Shown here: piece after piece, positions 1-10,322 of the stretch
Layout: every line of letters begins with the position of its first letter
Position numbering within the stretch: the first letter of the stretch is position 1
Assembly: GCA_018398585.1 (NCBI GenBank)
Contig: JAGTTD010000018.1
Span: forward strand, 12,593,501-12,657,500
Origin: Simmondsia chinensis
Lineage: Eukaryota > Streptophyta > Magnoliopsida > Caryophyllales > Simmondsiaceae
Direction: 5' to 3'
Length of the DNA stretch: 64,000 bases
Made by a program: the position numbers and the translations under genes
The notes under the pieces: model-generated
Told to the model about the DNA's origin: nothing
The model's database searches: none
What the model saw: the letters and a program-made list of their open reading frames with translations, nothing else

Positions 1-224
1 TATTGGTAGAATAGTCATGCTCATGTAGCCCTCAAGACTACTCCATTTCAAGCATTATATGGCTATGAAGCACCTTCACCAATTGGCTTGCAAGGAGTTA
101 TATCAGCTCTGCTGAGGGTTTCTTATTTGCTTGAGCAACGCAAGCAATTGATGCTGCAACTCAAAGATCAATTGCATCTTGCGCAATCTCGAATGAAATA
201 CTTTGCTGATAGGCATAGAATTGT
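1..224 (+). pseudogene. Gypsy integrase C-terminal fragment
   Basis: Frame 1 reads the late integrase region of a Ty3-gypsy polyprotein: the TPFQALYGY motif, then a leucine- and glutamine-rich linker, then RMKYFADRHR, which normally precedes the chromodomain module. The third codon is TAG where Trp is expected, so the piece is dead. It starts outside the window and stops abruptly near base 224, where minus-strand copia sequence begins. The junction looks like an insertion or deletion breakpoint. The motif order is close to that of element H near 58.6-58.8 kb. Confidence 0.75.
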
Positions 225-932
225 GTCAAGGATATTGCATCTCCATTCCTTACAATCCTTATACTAATGATAACCTTAGCCTCACCCATGTCTTTCATAG
301 CAAAATTCATTGAGAGAAACTGTTTTGTTTTCTCTACTTATTCCATATCAGTACCGAATATCAGTATGTCATTGACATACAAACATATAATGACCCCTTT
401 TGTCATTATCAAACATGCTATAGACACATTTATCTGAATCATTTACAATGAATCCATTGTTTAGAACAACTTGATCAAATTTATGATGCCATTGCTTTGG
501 GGCCTGCTTTAGCTCATACAGAGAACGTATTAGTTTACATACTTTTCTCTCTTGGTCCAAAACAATAAAATTTTCTGGTTGTTCCATATACACATCCTCT
601 TCTAGCTCACCATTTAGGATTGTTGTTTTTACATCCATTTGGTGAATCACTCGCTTATAAATTGAGGCAAGAGCTATTAGAACTCTTATAGTCAATATTC
701 TTGCCACCGGGGCATACGTGTCAAAGTAGTCTAACCCATATTTTTAGGTAAACCCTTTAGCCACTAATCAGGCTTTGAACTTGTCTATAGTTCTATCGAT
801 TTCCATCTTCTTTTTGCACATCCATTTACACCCGATGGGCTTATTTCCTCTTGGAAGATCCACCAATACCCAGGTATTATTACCCATTGTGGAATCCACC
901 TCATCATTTACAGCTTCTCACCAAAAAGAGGA
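225..932 (-). pseudogene. Copia reverse transcriptase, element F
   Basis: Minus-strand reading gives the copia RT core. Visible blocks are a WVLVDLPRG start, the KWMCKKK and LVAKGFT blocks, FDTYAPVAR, the HQMDVKTTILNGELEEDVYM block, the YELKQAPKQW block, and CLYVNDMLIFG near 370. The catalytic YVDD is YVND here, so the first aspartate is lost. An in-frame TAG interrupts the block near 745. The 369-707 part is the longest open stretch. The sequence stops at about 225 without RNase H. Confidence 0.8.
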
Positions 933-933
933 A

Positions 934-1878
934 TCATGAGACCTCATCAAACGTCATGGGATCCGCCTCCATGGCACAATAATATGGAATTACAGGGTCC
1001 ATATTATTACTTGAACCTTCTACCAAAAATGTGTAGAAGTCCGATCTGAAAAATTTCTCTTTCCCCGCTCTCTTACTCCTTCGGAGTTCTAGAGCATTCT
1101 CTGGGATTTCTTCCCTCTCATGACGATTACCATCATATGACATTAGAATGTCATTCTCAACCGGTACACAATCCCTTGGTTTAGGAATAGAGGTAAAACG
1201 ATTCTCATCAAAAATGGCATCTCTCGATTCTATTATTGTATGAACACTGAGATAGTCATTTGGCTCAATTACATAGAACCGATACGCTTTACTATGTGGT
1301 GTATTCCCAACAAATATACAATCGTTGCCTCTCTCACTTAACTTTTTATGTTTAGGTTCAGGGACTTTAACGACTGCCCTACACCCCCATACTTTTAGAT
1401 AATTCAAATTTTGGGCTCATTTGGTCAAATGTTCATACTGGGATATTTTAATTTTCTTCTTTGGAACACGATTTAATAAAAGATAGGTCGTTAAGATGGC
1501 CTCATCCCAAAACCCATCACTGAAACTGGAATAAGATAACATATAATTTACCATCTCGGTTGTAGTTCGATTTTTCTGTTCAGCCATGTCGTTTCGTTGT
1601 GGCGTGTAAGGTGCTGTGACCTCATGCACTATACCAGTGGTTTCAAAATACTTGGGATCATAGTATTCCCCACCATAGTTCGATTTAAGCCGTTTGAGGA
1701 AGGACTCACAATGTAGTTCAGTTTCTGCTTTTTATGCCTTAAATCTCTTTAGTGATTCGTCTTTATGGTTGATTAGATACACATAGTATATCCTCGAACA
1801 ATCATCAATGAAAGTTCTGAAGTATCTTTTTCCTCCTATGATCAAAGTACTTTTAAAGTTACATAAATTGCTATGTAC
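934..1878 (-). pseudogene. Copia integrase, element F
   Basis: Two open stretches, 1417-1629 and 934-1407, carry the second half of a copia integrase. The first has the APYTPQRNDMAEQKNRT block, which contains the catalytic glutamate region. The second begins LKVWGCRAVVKVPEPKHKKL and continues through the IFVGNTPHSKAYRFY block into the acidic linker before RT. The 1630-1878 part holds a degraded catalytic core with stops. Neither half could act alone. Confidence 0.75.
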
Positions 1879-2581
1879 TTAGTCAAGTAAGTTCGTTTCT
1901 CTTTGAATCGATGGAAATAGTAACCTCGTTATTTTCATTAACATAGGCATTTTACATTTATCATCCACTTTATCAATATGCGGTATCAACAGAGAGTTAA
2001 CTATTTTATGCATCCTATGACAATTCACATGACCGAATCTTTTATACCATAAAAATGAGGAGTCAAGCATTTATATTGAACTAATGATTTTATTATCAAC
2101 GTTTAATTTGAACATTCCATTACACAAAGACCCCTCCTTCCTACAAAACAAATTTGTCGGCCTCGAAGACCGACTTGAACTTGAACCAATTCAGTAGACC
2201 ACCAGACACAAGGTTCTTATTTACATTCGGGGCGTAGCATACATCGGTTAAGGTAAGGGTTATCCCAAAAGTGAAAAGCAAATCAACTTTTCCCATACCC
2301 TCAACCCGTATACTCGCTCCATTGCCCATAAATAATACAATTCTATTGTCTATGGGTTCAAAAGCCTTGAAGAGCCCCTTATCTTTACACAGATGCTTCA
2401 TGGCCCCTGAGTCAACTAACCAAGAGTCATCACTCTCAACTAGGTTAATCTCCGATATCATCGCCATGAACCTATCATTTGAATTTTTGGCGTGATGATC
2501 AAACCCCTTGCCCGTCTTATTCTTAAGGCGAAAACAGTCCCTTATTAGGCAACTGGGCTTCTGATACTCCCAACAAACCAA
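1879..2581 (-). pseudogene. Copia protease and GAG-pre-integrase, element F
   Basis: The segment 2141-2581 shows a damaged CCHC zinc knuckle (CWEYQKPSCLIRDC), followed by the aspartic protease motif WLVDSGAMKHLC, the FMGNGASIRVEG loop and the DVCYAPNVNKNLVS block. The next segment, 1879-2070, has the GAG-pre-integrase signature LWYKRFGHVN with the zinc-binding histidines. These two units join gag to integrase in all copia polyproteins. Frame changes separate them. Confidence 0.8.
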
Positions 2582-3311
2582 ATTTGGCCTCCTGTCATTT
2601 CATTTCTTTTGGTAGTGTTCGATTCATTTGGGTCCCTTGCTTGATTGGCCTTCTTCTGAGACATTGATCTTTCCAATGTCACTAGGGTGGTCTTTGTTGT
2701 CATCTTGTAACCTATATCTTTCCTCAATACACAAATGGTTAGCCACTTCTTCGATTGATGTGTCTTCATTTTAATGTTTGGGACTTTTCTTAATATCTCT
2801 CCACGAGGGCGGACGTTTGTCAATCAAAGAGGACACAATGACGGTGTTATCTATATTCATGCCATGTTGTTTAAAATTATTCAAAATTCTTTCAATTTCA
2901 TGGAATTGAACCATGACCAGATTTCATCTACCATCTTGTAATTATTAAACTGACTAATTAAAAATTTCTTACTTGTGGCGTCTTCTGCCATGTAGCGTGC
3001 CTCTAAAGTGTCCCACAACTCCTTTACAGTAGGCATGTTGGAATAGATGTCAAAGAGGGCCTTGGTTATGCCATTCAGGATGTGCCCTTTACAGATGTAA
3101 TCATCATTCTACGACTTCAACCGGGCTCGTTGTTTGGTCAATGTCTCGTCCTCCTCAAAAGTGGATGCAGGGAATGGTGTATTCAGAACATTCACCACAT
3201 TCAGCTAGTGATCAGGAAGTGCATCTTTCTCTGCCATCGGTGGAAATTACTGCCATCAAAACAATCTAACTTCACGAAATTGGCTATCATTTCTCTCGGT
3301 GATGAATCCAT
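2545..3311 (-). pseudogene. Copia gag (UBN2 type), element F
   Basis: The probable gag start is the ATG complementary to 3309-3311. The frame begins MDSSPREMIANFVKLDCF and contains the FDGSNFHRWQRKMHFL block typical of UBN2-type copia gag, then LWDTLEARYMAEDATSKKFL and the SQFNNYKM block. TGA and TAG codons and a frameshift near 2870 break it. The C-terminal part, 2545-2823, is lysine-rich linker before the zinc knuckle. Confidence 0.75.
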
Positions 3312-3744
3312 ATCAAATCAGATCACGAATTAGAAAATAAGTCTTAAGATTGTTAGTGCAAACTCTTGTAAATCTCACAAAACGGGTAACCAAAAGATCT
3401 CAGGTGTTGAGGCTGTGTGATCACTTTCCTTAAGACTTATTTCATCATAGGAAATAATCTCGGGGATACAATGACAACCAATAACAATGAATTGAGAGTG
3501 CGTAAGGGGAGAGATAAAAGAGATGAATTAGAATGAGTTTTAAAGAACTTTCGCACACTTGAATTCAATTTTCCCTCAAAGTTCTTTCAATCTTTATGTA
3601 TCGACCTTTCATGTATTCATCAAACAATCAAATGAGGAAATTTATATGTCATTGGTGAAGAAAGACGTCCCAAAGAACACCCCAAATGAACAGCCAAAAA
3701 ATAGGAAAAAACCGCGTGAGTAATGGCCAAAACTTCCCTATGTG
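3312..3744 (-). other. Leader or LTR remnant upstream of element F gag
   Basis: No coding signal is seen. This sits where the 5' leader and 5' LTR of element F should be, but I find neither a primer-binding site complementary to initiator Met-tRNA nor clear TG...CA ends. It may be degraded LTR. Confidence 0.3.
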
Positions 3745-3992
3745 TGGAAGCTGTGTGTCGACACACAATTCAACACACAAGTTACTGTAATCTGTGTGTC
3801 GAATTGTGTGTCGACACACACTTCAACACACACCCTTTCTGTAATATTTGTGTGTCGACCCACAAAGCCATTTCTGTGATTCTGTAATATCTTTGTTTTG
3901 ACACGCAAGCCCTGTGTGTCGACACACAGACACATCTACTTGGTTTTGTAGGATTGTGTGTCGACACACGGGGTCTGTGTATCCACACACAC
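3745..3992. repeat. Palindromic TGTGTGTCGACACACA minisatellite
   Basis: The 16-bp perfect palindrome TGTGTGTCGACACACA occurs at 3752-3767 and 3805-3820. The same or nearly the same core recurs around 3849, 3913-3928 and 3955-3969. Degenerate half-sites (TTCAACACACA, TGTATCCACACACAC) lie between. Spacing is irregular, about 30-60 bp. Both strands read almost the same sequence, so the reading frames here are by-products of the repeat. Confidence 0.8.
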
Positions 3993-4489
3993 TCCATACA
4001 AGTCAAATACACATTTAAACGGCACTGGAACAAGTCTCAAACACTTTATTAATAATATACTTATTTTGAAAATACAACACATATATTTGTTTTACTAACC
4101 ACTTCTTGAGGTGTCTATGGCAACTAGTGAAGGCGTCTCTGAATTTTAGCACTATTAACCATCCATAGAAAGACAACAAGGTGGAGATCACTAACTGGTC
4201 TTAGGGAAACTTGCAAAGATGCTTAGGTGCCGAGAGTGTAACTAACCGAGAACAAAATTTGTACCATGTAAAGTACATCAGCAAGTGCTCTATTAACCAT
4301 AGTATAGGTTTTTCCTCAATGTTTATGGTTTCATCCCCAATTCTCTATTTAATCTTTGCACCATCTTAAGCCTCACACGCACGAACAATAAAGATACAAA
4401 TTTCATCACCAATCTCCAACACATTTACATGTAGATCCCTGAATGAGTACAGCATGTGAATTCGAAATATAACAGGACAAAAAATAGAA
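3993..4489. other. Intergenic sequence, nothing recognised
   Basis: AT-rich sequence without a long open frame, terminal repeats or RNA-like structure that I can recognise. Confidence 0.5.
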
Positions 4490-4660
4490 ATTGCCAAGTA
4501 GTCGAGTTCAATGTGGGTGATAAGGTATGAGCATTCTGAGTCAAGATAGAAATCAGGTAGGAGAATAAAACAAGCTCTTAGCTCATAAGATTGGACCTTT
4601 GCAAATGATTGAGAAGATTAACTACCTATCTGTTCATAATTCTAGTCCAGTATTTCCTCG
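4490..4660 (+). pseudogene. Gypsy integrase C-terminal fossil
   Basis: Two plus-strand frames together read the C-terminal end of a gypsy integrase: VEFNVGDKV, then after a frame change AHKIGPLQMIEKINYLSVHN. These are the 'F.VGD.VW' and 'KIGP..I..KIN' blocks that follow the integrase core. Stops and a frameshift show decay. GC-rich sequence follows immediately. Confidence 0.6.
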
Positions 4661-5120
4661 CACAAATACTCGCAACCCAGAAAAGGGCGTCCTAGAATGA
4701 GTGCCCCTGAACCGGATGCTTGCAAGCATAGCAACTTGGCACCCCCAAGGTGGCGCGCCCAGCGGGGTGCACCCCGAGTCAGGCACCCAACGGAGGGCGC
4801 CTAGATCCCGAGCCAACTCTATGAAGGGGGGGAGACCCCTCACATTTCTTACGCTCACTCTTTGGGACACCCTCTCCCACGCTTGCTCTCTCCCCCGAAA
4901 GTAAGCCTCGTCCAAGGTAGACCACCCCATGCCTCATCATCCCATCGTCCTTTACGGTCACCTCTCTGGAGTAATAACCATTCAAACGTCCAATTCCTCT
5001 CAGGTTAAGTCCTTTATGTCTGTTATGTTTATTTATTACCCGCTTTCATTACATTTCACGAGATAAATACTGACTTGAGGGTTGGAGGGGTCCCCCGCGG
5101 GCCCTTTAGCCGTTCGCTTG
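4661..5120. other. GC-rich non-coding segment
   Basis: Clearly more GC-rich than its surroundings, with runs such as GGGGTCCCCCGCGGGCCC near 5088. Short open frames occur on both strands, but none matches a family I know. Its position just after the gypsy integrase end suggests the 3' end or LTR of that gypsy element. Confidence 0.35.
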
Positions 5121-5589
5121 AATCTCGCAGAAAATACCGAGTCAGGCGTGTAGCTAAAGCTTGAGTTCAGCTCATCCTTGCGAGCACCATATCATACTGA
5201 ACTCCCATACGATGAATAAGTACACTAACCAAATTCGTTGTAAACACTACCCCCTTCATTTATCGAGTGACAGCCATCTACCCCCTTCGGTTACTGAGTG
5301 ACATGTGAACCTCAGAGGTCTTCAACATGAAGCACCCTGTTCCTTTCTTTTTAAACAATGACAAAGATGGACCTTATGCAAATTCGACCTTATGCAAATT
5401 CAAGGGCAAATTTTTCCGAACCAAGAGGGATGATGTGAATCGAGATACGAATACGGGGAGGACTTCTAAAATGACTTGGTGAATACAAATCAGAGGCTAG
5501 TAGGAAAACAAGCCTTCCAGAAGTGTACAGTCCAACCAAAACTTGAATTGCATTTTTGTTTTGGCACGTTTTTCTTAGTTGCTTTGAAT
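5121..5589. other. Unassigned, possible LTR interior
   Basis: No coding signal. Contains a short tandem of CCTTATGCAAATTC near 5373-5400. Probably continues the LTR-like tract between the GC-rich segment and the TATA-like block that follows. Confidence 0.25.
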
Positions 5590-5760
5590 TTGGTATGTTC
5601 AAATGGGAAGTAAGAATTAGAATAGTAGCCTACAAATAGACTTGTAACTGTTCATGGCGACTAATTTTTTCACCTTATGAATGAATTAAATATTTTACTT
5701 CTCTCTTTTGTTCTCTGCAAGAGTTCCAAGTTAAAGTTTATTCATTTTTTCATCTTTACC
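5590..5760 (+). repeat. LTR-like R/U5 region
   Basis: The block TACAAATAGACTTGTAAC, followed by an AATGAATTAAATATTTTAC tract and CT-rich sequence, is the usual look of the transcription start, polyadenylation and U5 part of a plant LTR. Boundaries are not defined: I find no convincing TG...CA ends or target duplication. Confidence 0.35.
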
Positions 5761-6098
5761 TTTGTAATTCAAATTAATGGAAAGTCGTATGAGTCGCCTC
5801 TTCCATTCTAGATCAATAGGCCACTACATCACAATCATCAATGTGCAACTTGCAAGAATAATGCTCACTTATTTTTCACCGACAGTGCTCACGTCTATAA
5901 TAAATGCACGATAACTTGAAAAAATTGAAATAAATATTACAACTACATATTGATAACAAAACGAGAAAATAATTTGTAGAAGAACATTTAAAATTGATAG
6001 ATATAAAAGTAGTTTAATCTATTCAACTTTGAGAATTTATCACTTATATATTATGAATTTTAAAAATTTATTATTTAAGTATTTTGATACTTAAATAA
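5761..6098. other. AT-rich intergenic sequence
   Basis: AT-rich, no gene or element recognised. Confidence 0.5.
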
Positions 6099-6472
6099 GG
6101 GTTATTACACCAAAAGTTCATGCACTTTGCCCATTATGTCAATTTGGTCCCTATACTTTTAATTGTGTCAATTTAGTCCATCTACTATTTATATTGTGTT
6201 AATTTGGACCATAGAGTAAAATTTATATTAAATTTTTTTATTGAATTTTTAATAGTTCGATAACAAGTTAAAATGAGTGGATTTATAGTGGATTACTTAC
6301 ATCTAAGTTGATTGTACCGTTCAGAATTATAAGATTAATTTAACTTTAATTTGATCATAGGACTAAATTGACATAATATAAATATTAAAGAAATTAAATT
6401 GACATAATTAAAAGTACAAGGACTAAACTAACACAATGAGTAAAGTACAAAGATCTTTGGTGCAAATAATCC
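6099..6472. mobile_element. MITE with long terminal inverted repeats
   Basis: The left end (GGGTTATTACACCAAAAG...) and the reverse complement of the right end (GGATTATTTGCACCAAAG...) match for about 50 bp, including 'ATTGTGT(C/T)A(A/G)TTTAGTCC'-type blocks. The element is about 374 bp with no coding capacity. The sequence class is the same as the MITE at 28170-28554, which has a 9-bp target duplication, so Mutator origin is likely. No clear target duplication is left here. Confidence 0.65.
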
Positions 6473-6589
6473 TATGTCCAATGACATACCTTGAGTTTGA
6501 AAATTTTATCATATATGTACCCTTCATGGGAATTCTATGTATTTTTGTTAGAATCTGGCCAATTTTCATTATAAATGTTGATGGAGTAC

Positions 6590-7207
6590 TGTCATAGTCA
6601 TGACACTATCGGGTTGTCCTTGACATTGTCTAGATATCAGCAGGTGTCCTTTGGTCCGTGCTTAGTCGCTGCCTAGGTCGCTGCTAGGCTTGTCAAGGTG
6701 CCGTGCCTGTCGTTGCCCAGTTCGCGCCCCAGGCCTCGTCCAGGCCCTGCCAGTTCGCGTCCCAGGCCCTGCCAGTGCGCGTCCCAGTTCCATGTCCGTG
6801 CCGCTTCCCCAGCGTCTCTCCCAGTGCGTGCTGCAGCTTAGCCATGCCCAGGGGTGCTCCTCACTAGCCGTTAGAGACGCTCCTCACTAGCCTTTAAGAA
6901 TATTCCCTAAGATATTATTCTAGATTTACTTGATGTATTTTATATTTTTAGATATTATTTTTAATAATTCTTGTAATTCTATAAATAGGATAATTGTAAT
7001 TCATTTTGTATTCAATCAACAATTAATGAAATACCTCTCTCATTTTACTCATCTAATTCTCTCAACTCTCATCTTACTCTTCTTCTCTCATCTTACTCTC
7101 ATTCTTTCTCTCATCTAAACTCTGTTTCTTCTTCTTTTCTCATCTAACCTCTTGTCACTTGGGCCCAAGTCGTGAACTTTGGCCGTCACATCCGCAAGGT
7201 TGTGACA
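6590..7207 (+). repeat. Solo LTR, 618 bp, with AGTAC target duplications
   Basis: The segment starts TGTCATAG, ends GTTGTGACA and is flanked by AGTAC on both sides (6585-6589 and 7208-7212). The ends are short inverted repeats (TGTCA/TGACA), as in LTRs. It contains a GC-rich U3-like part, a TATA-like CTATAAATAGG at about 6979 and a CT-rich U5-like part. No internal retroelement sequence lies on either side, so this is a solo LTR left by LTR-LTR recombination. Confidence 0.85.
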
Positions 7208-7212
7208 AGTAC

Positions 7213-8017
7213 ATGATCACAATACTATGCATAATCCATGTCAGTTTTCATAGAAAATTTATGAGATTTTTATTGAAGCTATCTATATACTATCTAAACA
7301 TGTTATTGAAGTATTTTCAAAGAAAACAAATTAACTGAATGAGTAACCTGACTGCATATACACATATTCATACAGTAAAGAATTTAACAAACTCATTGAT
7401 TTAAACTTGCAACTTATGGGAAGGTAGTAAAGTATCCCTACAAACCAATTTAACTATATGGTCAGATGTTCTTGCCTACATAGCTACAACATTATTTTTA
7501 AAACAACAGATACTCCCAAAGGTCGGATGATAAAGTTGGGGTTTCCATGCATCCCGGTCATGTTAACATGCATCTCTCACTGCCTATATATTATTGAAAT
7601 CATGTATCAATATATTAGAGTGAAAATGCATTAATTTCTGTAGATGGTACTTAATTGATAAATTCTTAAATTTTAGAGTATCAAATTGAAAAAAGATGTT
7701 AAATCTTAGAATATATATATATATATATGCATAGAATTTGTCACTTAGGTATAGCTGCCCTGATGTTTGATAATTTATCACTTAAGTATCCTAACGTTTT
7801 AATATATAGAATGAAATATCCTAAGATTTAAAAGTTTTACAACTCAAGTACCCTACAATTTAAAATTTTATCAATTAGGTATTCTTTGTCAAAAATTTGA
7901 TTGATTTTTACGAAAAATTGCAAGCGCGGAACATAATTAAACAATATATGGGTGTCCTCTATTATAATATTATGATTTTTTTGTCGTGAAATTTTAATAT
8001 GACACGTTACTTCGCTA
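7213..8017. other. AT-rich intergenic sequence
   Basis: No gene seen. Contains a short TA repeat at about 7711-7728 and several diverged copies of a 'CACTTAAGTATCCTAA' motif between 7740 and 7880, probably from an old MITE. Confidence 0.5.
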
Positions 8018-8033
8018 ATATATGATACTTCCC

Positions 8034-8133
8034 GGTCGCCTATGCGAAAGCGCCGGGGTTCGAGCCCCCACTAGAGTACCCCTCCTCCCTTGGATTTACC
8101 ATGATTAAAAAAAAAAAAAATATATATATATAT
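8034..8133 (+). mobile_element. tRNA-derived SINE, 5'-truncated
   Basis: About 100 bp flanked by a perfect 16-bp duplication, ATATATGATACTTCCC, at 8018-8033 and 8134-8149. The body has a pol III B-box-like GGGTTCGAGCCCC at about 8057, a short unrelated middle, a run of A at 8107-8120 and a TA-rich tail. The A box is missing, so this is a 5'-truncated copy inserted by LINE-type target-primed reverse transcription. The TA-rich tail may partly belong to the duplicated target. Confidence 0.8.
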
Positions 8134-8149
8134 ATATATGATACTTCCC

Positions 8150-8504
8150 TCCTTATTTAGTAACTTTTTTTTGTAATTTGTTGGATTTCCGTTGAAAACA
8201 TTGTTATAACTGATATATATTTTTGTAACGATGTACCAAATCAACATATTGTGGTAAAAATGGGCCAAATTTTGTCAAAACCCATATATATAAATATGTA
8301 AAGAGATGACTCAAGTGAGCAAGTAAAAGGATAAGAGTAATTTTTGGGCCACTCATTAGTTGAGGAAGGTGTTTAGGATGTTGTCAAGTAGAAGGAAGAT
8401 CATTAGCAGCCAAATGAGTGATCCAAAATTTACTCTCACCCTTTTGTTTTCTCATCCGAGTCACGCCGTATATTTATATGTATGGACAAGTGGCCTTTGT
8501 TTAT

Positions 8505-8536
<32 letters not shown>

Positions 8537-8976
8537 TACGGTCACTTATCACTGTCACCCAGTATTCTCCATTGATCAATTCATGACCGTTTGTCAGTTG
8601 TCCGCGCTCTCTATTTGAACTTTCGTTGGCTTTGCCTACGTGTAGAAAAAGGACAAAACGGCAAAGACATTTTTGGTTCGTAGGGCCCTTAAATTATAAT
8701 GTTTTTAATCGGATATGGATTTCAATTTTTAATTACAATTTATTTAAATTAATATTTGTATTAATAAAAAAAATGCACGAAAGGTGTCATTTTAAATATC
8801 TATTTCGGACTCAAATCTTTGAAAACTGACGTTGGCTTTATGTTAAATAACTACTAATATTGCCCCGTGCAATGCACCTCATGTTGCATAGGTCGTACTT
8901 AGTCTTTTAGTTTTATATGTTGGTGCAGCATTCATTGCGATTAAATATCATGAATACTCCTCTTTTTTATCAATAT
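8150..8976. other. Intergenic sequence with TA/CA microsatellite
   Basis: No gene seen. A (TA)n(CA)n microsatellite lies at about 8502-8537. Short open frames across it are repeat artefacts. Confidence 0.5.
8892..8932 (+). repeat. 41-bp direct repeat, copy 1
   Basis: The sequence beginning GTCGTACTTAGTCTTTTA and ending GGTGCAGCATT recurs at 9291-9331 with two differences. The Au-like SINE lies between the copies. The nearby palindromic GTGCAATGCAC also appears near both copies, so a longer old repeat unit may be involved. Confidence 0.7.
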
Positions 8977-8992
8977 TTGCTAACTTACATGT

Positions 8993-9139
8993 CCTATGCT
9001 GCGGACCAACGTCTCAGGTTGGGGGTCCTCGGAAACAGCCTCTCTTCAGGATAGCCCCCTGAAGGGGGAAGGCTGCGTACACCCACCCCTCCAGACCCTA
9101 CTTATGCGGAAGCCCTTGGAGGCACTAGGTTTGTTATTG
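8993..9139 (+). mobile_element. Au-like SINE copy
   Basis: A 147-bp insert lies between perfect 16-bp duplications TTGCTAACTTACATGT (8977-8992 and 9140-9155). It contains CTCAGGTTGGGGG, GAAACAGCCTCTC, GGAAGGCTGCGTACA and a GGCACTAGGTTTG 3' end. As I recall them, the AAACAGCCTCT and AAGGCTGCGTACA blocks are diagnostic of the widespread plant Au SINE. It ends in a TTG-rich tail and not in poly(A). No clear A/B-box tRNA head is left, so it is 5'-truncated. Confidence 0.8.
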
Positions 9140-9290
9140 TTGCTAACTTACATGTGGAGCTTAAGAAATGCATGATTTGAGGTTTAAGTGGTTTAGCAGA
9201 GAAACTTAGCAATAATATATAGAAGAAGTGCAATGCACGTGGGTGTTTATATTTAAAAAATATAATTTCATTTGTTACCACATTGTAGAA

Positions 9291-9331
9291 GTCGTACTTA
9301 GTCTTTTAATTTTATATGTTGGTGCAACATT
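9291..9331 (+). repeat. 41-bp direct repeat, copy 2
   Basis: Second copy of the repeat at 8892-8932, with two differences. It lies 5' of the LINE ORF2 start and may belong to that LINE's leader. Confidence 0.7.
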
Positions 9332-9684
9332 GTTTAGGTATGTATTGTGGTAATGGCCATATTGCCTCGTTTTGTATTTTGTTTGGCCTTCGTGTGTGTA
9401 TTTACGCTAGTAAGAATGAAAATGTACAAGTACATCGTATTCCAAATGTTGTGTGGTATGTTTGTGGACTTTTTGAAGTGATATGTCTAATTTATGTAAT
9501 GGTTTTGTCATTTTTTGGGTGATAATATGTTACTCTTTCATTTCTTGCTGGAACAGTAAGGCCTGTATGATGCAAATAACCCATGGTTTGAGCTTCAGGC
9601 TCTTGTTCGCCTCTTGGGCACTGACTATAAGATGCTTGGGTGCTTGTTTAGTGTTTCTGTTGATCCTTTTAAGCTGAATTCATT
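9332..9684 (+). other. Possible 5' region of the split LINE
   Basis: No coding similarity recognised. It lies directly upstream of the LINE ORF2 start codon and could be the intergenic region between ORF1 and ORF2, but nothing in the sequence proves it. Confidence 0.3.
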
Positions 9685-9765
9685 ATGAAAATTGTTTGTT
9701 GGAATATAAGAGGTCTAGCAGGGATGGCTGCTCAATAAAAAACTAATGAATTTGATTAGAAAATT
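9685..9765 (+). pseudogene. LINE ORF2 endonuclease start, upstream half
   Basis: ATG at 9685 opens MKIVCWNIRGLAGMAA, the standard first strand of the APE-type endonuclease at the N-terminus of plant LINE ORF2. One TAA follows. The frame runs into Copia A at 9766 and resumes after 23494: removing Copia A and one copy of AAATT gives ...NLIRKF-KPNIISILES... in one frame. This shows that Copia A landed inside an existing LINE. Confidence 0.8.
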
Positions 9766-10119
9766 TGTATAATTTAGTATTTCTTTTGTAGTCTATATAT
9801 TAGTTTTCATATTTGTATACGTATTTATTCATTCCTTTAGCATATTCTTTGTAATCTTAATTCTAGAGTCATGTTTTGTAATTAGTGGTAGGTGGCATTC
9901 AAGTCTTCTCCTCTTTCCCCTCCTCTTCCACAACCGGCCATCATGGCCATTTGCTTGAAGATTTATTTCTTATACCTTTTATCTTAAGAAGATAATAAGG
10001 CATGTCTCTTCATCTCGATTTGTCCTTGTATAAATTGAGTATCTCTTGTATTGGTTAGATTATCCAACAAAAATATAATCTCTTTTATTCTTAGTCTTTG
10101 TTTATTCTTAATTTTAATA
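9766..10119 (+). repeat. Copia A 5' LTR
   Basis: 354 bp starting TGTATAATTTAG. It ends ...TTTTAATA, where the canonical CA has become TA; the 3' LTR still ends ACA. It contains CCGGCCATCATGGCC and a TATAAATTGAG block at about 10029, shared with the 3' LTR. Confidence 0.9.
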
Positions 10120-10132
10120 TGGTATTAGAGCA
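10120..10132 (+). other. Copia A primer-binding site
   Basis: TGGTATTAGAGCA directly follows the 5' LTR. It matches the initiator Met-tRNA 3' end (TGGTATCAGAGC in plant copia elements) with one change. Confidence 0.85.
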
Positions 10133-10322
10133 AATTCTGATCCTGTCTTGATCGTTCTTGCATTTTCCCTTCATTTTGGCCAGGAACAGCAGCAACAAAA
10201 CCCAAACTTTCACTGCATTTTTCATCTTGGGCCGTAGCACTATTACAGTACACGTTTGTGTGAGAAATTTCCTCTCCTTACTCTTGCTTTTGTGATTTCT
10301 TGGGTTTTACTCTTTTAAAATA

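Larger units (their letters stand above)
225..3311 (-). mobile_element. Truncated Ty1-copia element (element F)
   Basis: On the minus strand, gag, a zinc knuckle, protease, GAG-pre-integrase, integrase and reverse transcriptase follow one another from 3311 down to 225. This is the copia order. RNase H, the 3' LTR and a recognisable 5' LTR are missing. The element ends within the reverse transcriptase at the junction with the gypsy fragment. Many stops and frameshifts separate the recognisable segments, so it is an old, inactive copy. Confidence 0.85.

Noticed and set aside
3745..3992. A CRISPR-like array
   Set aside because: Repeats are short palindromes with irregular, related spacers in plant DNA; no cas genes are present.
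4634..4985. Protein genes on either strand of the GC-rich segment
   Set aside because: Overlapping frames on both strands in GC-rich DNA with no recognisable domain; stops are rare here because of composition.
6690..6890. A small Arg/Pro-rich protein gene
   Set aside because: It lies in the GC-rich part of the solo LTR, and the composition explains the open frame.
8034..8133. A tRNA gene
   Set aside because: Only a B-box-like half is present, with no cloverleaf or A box, and it has a poly(A) tail and target duplications.
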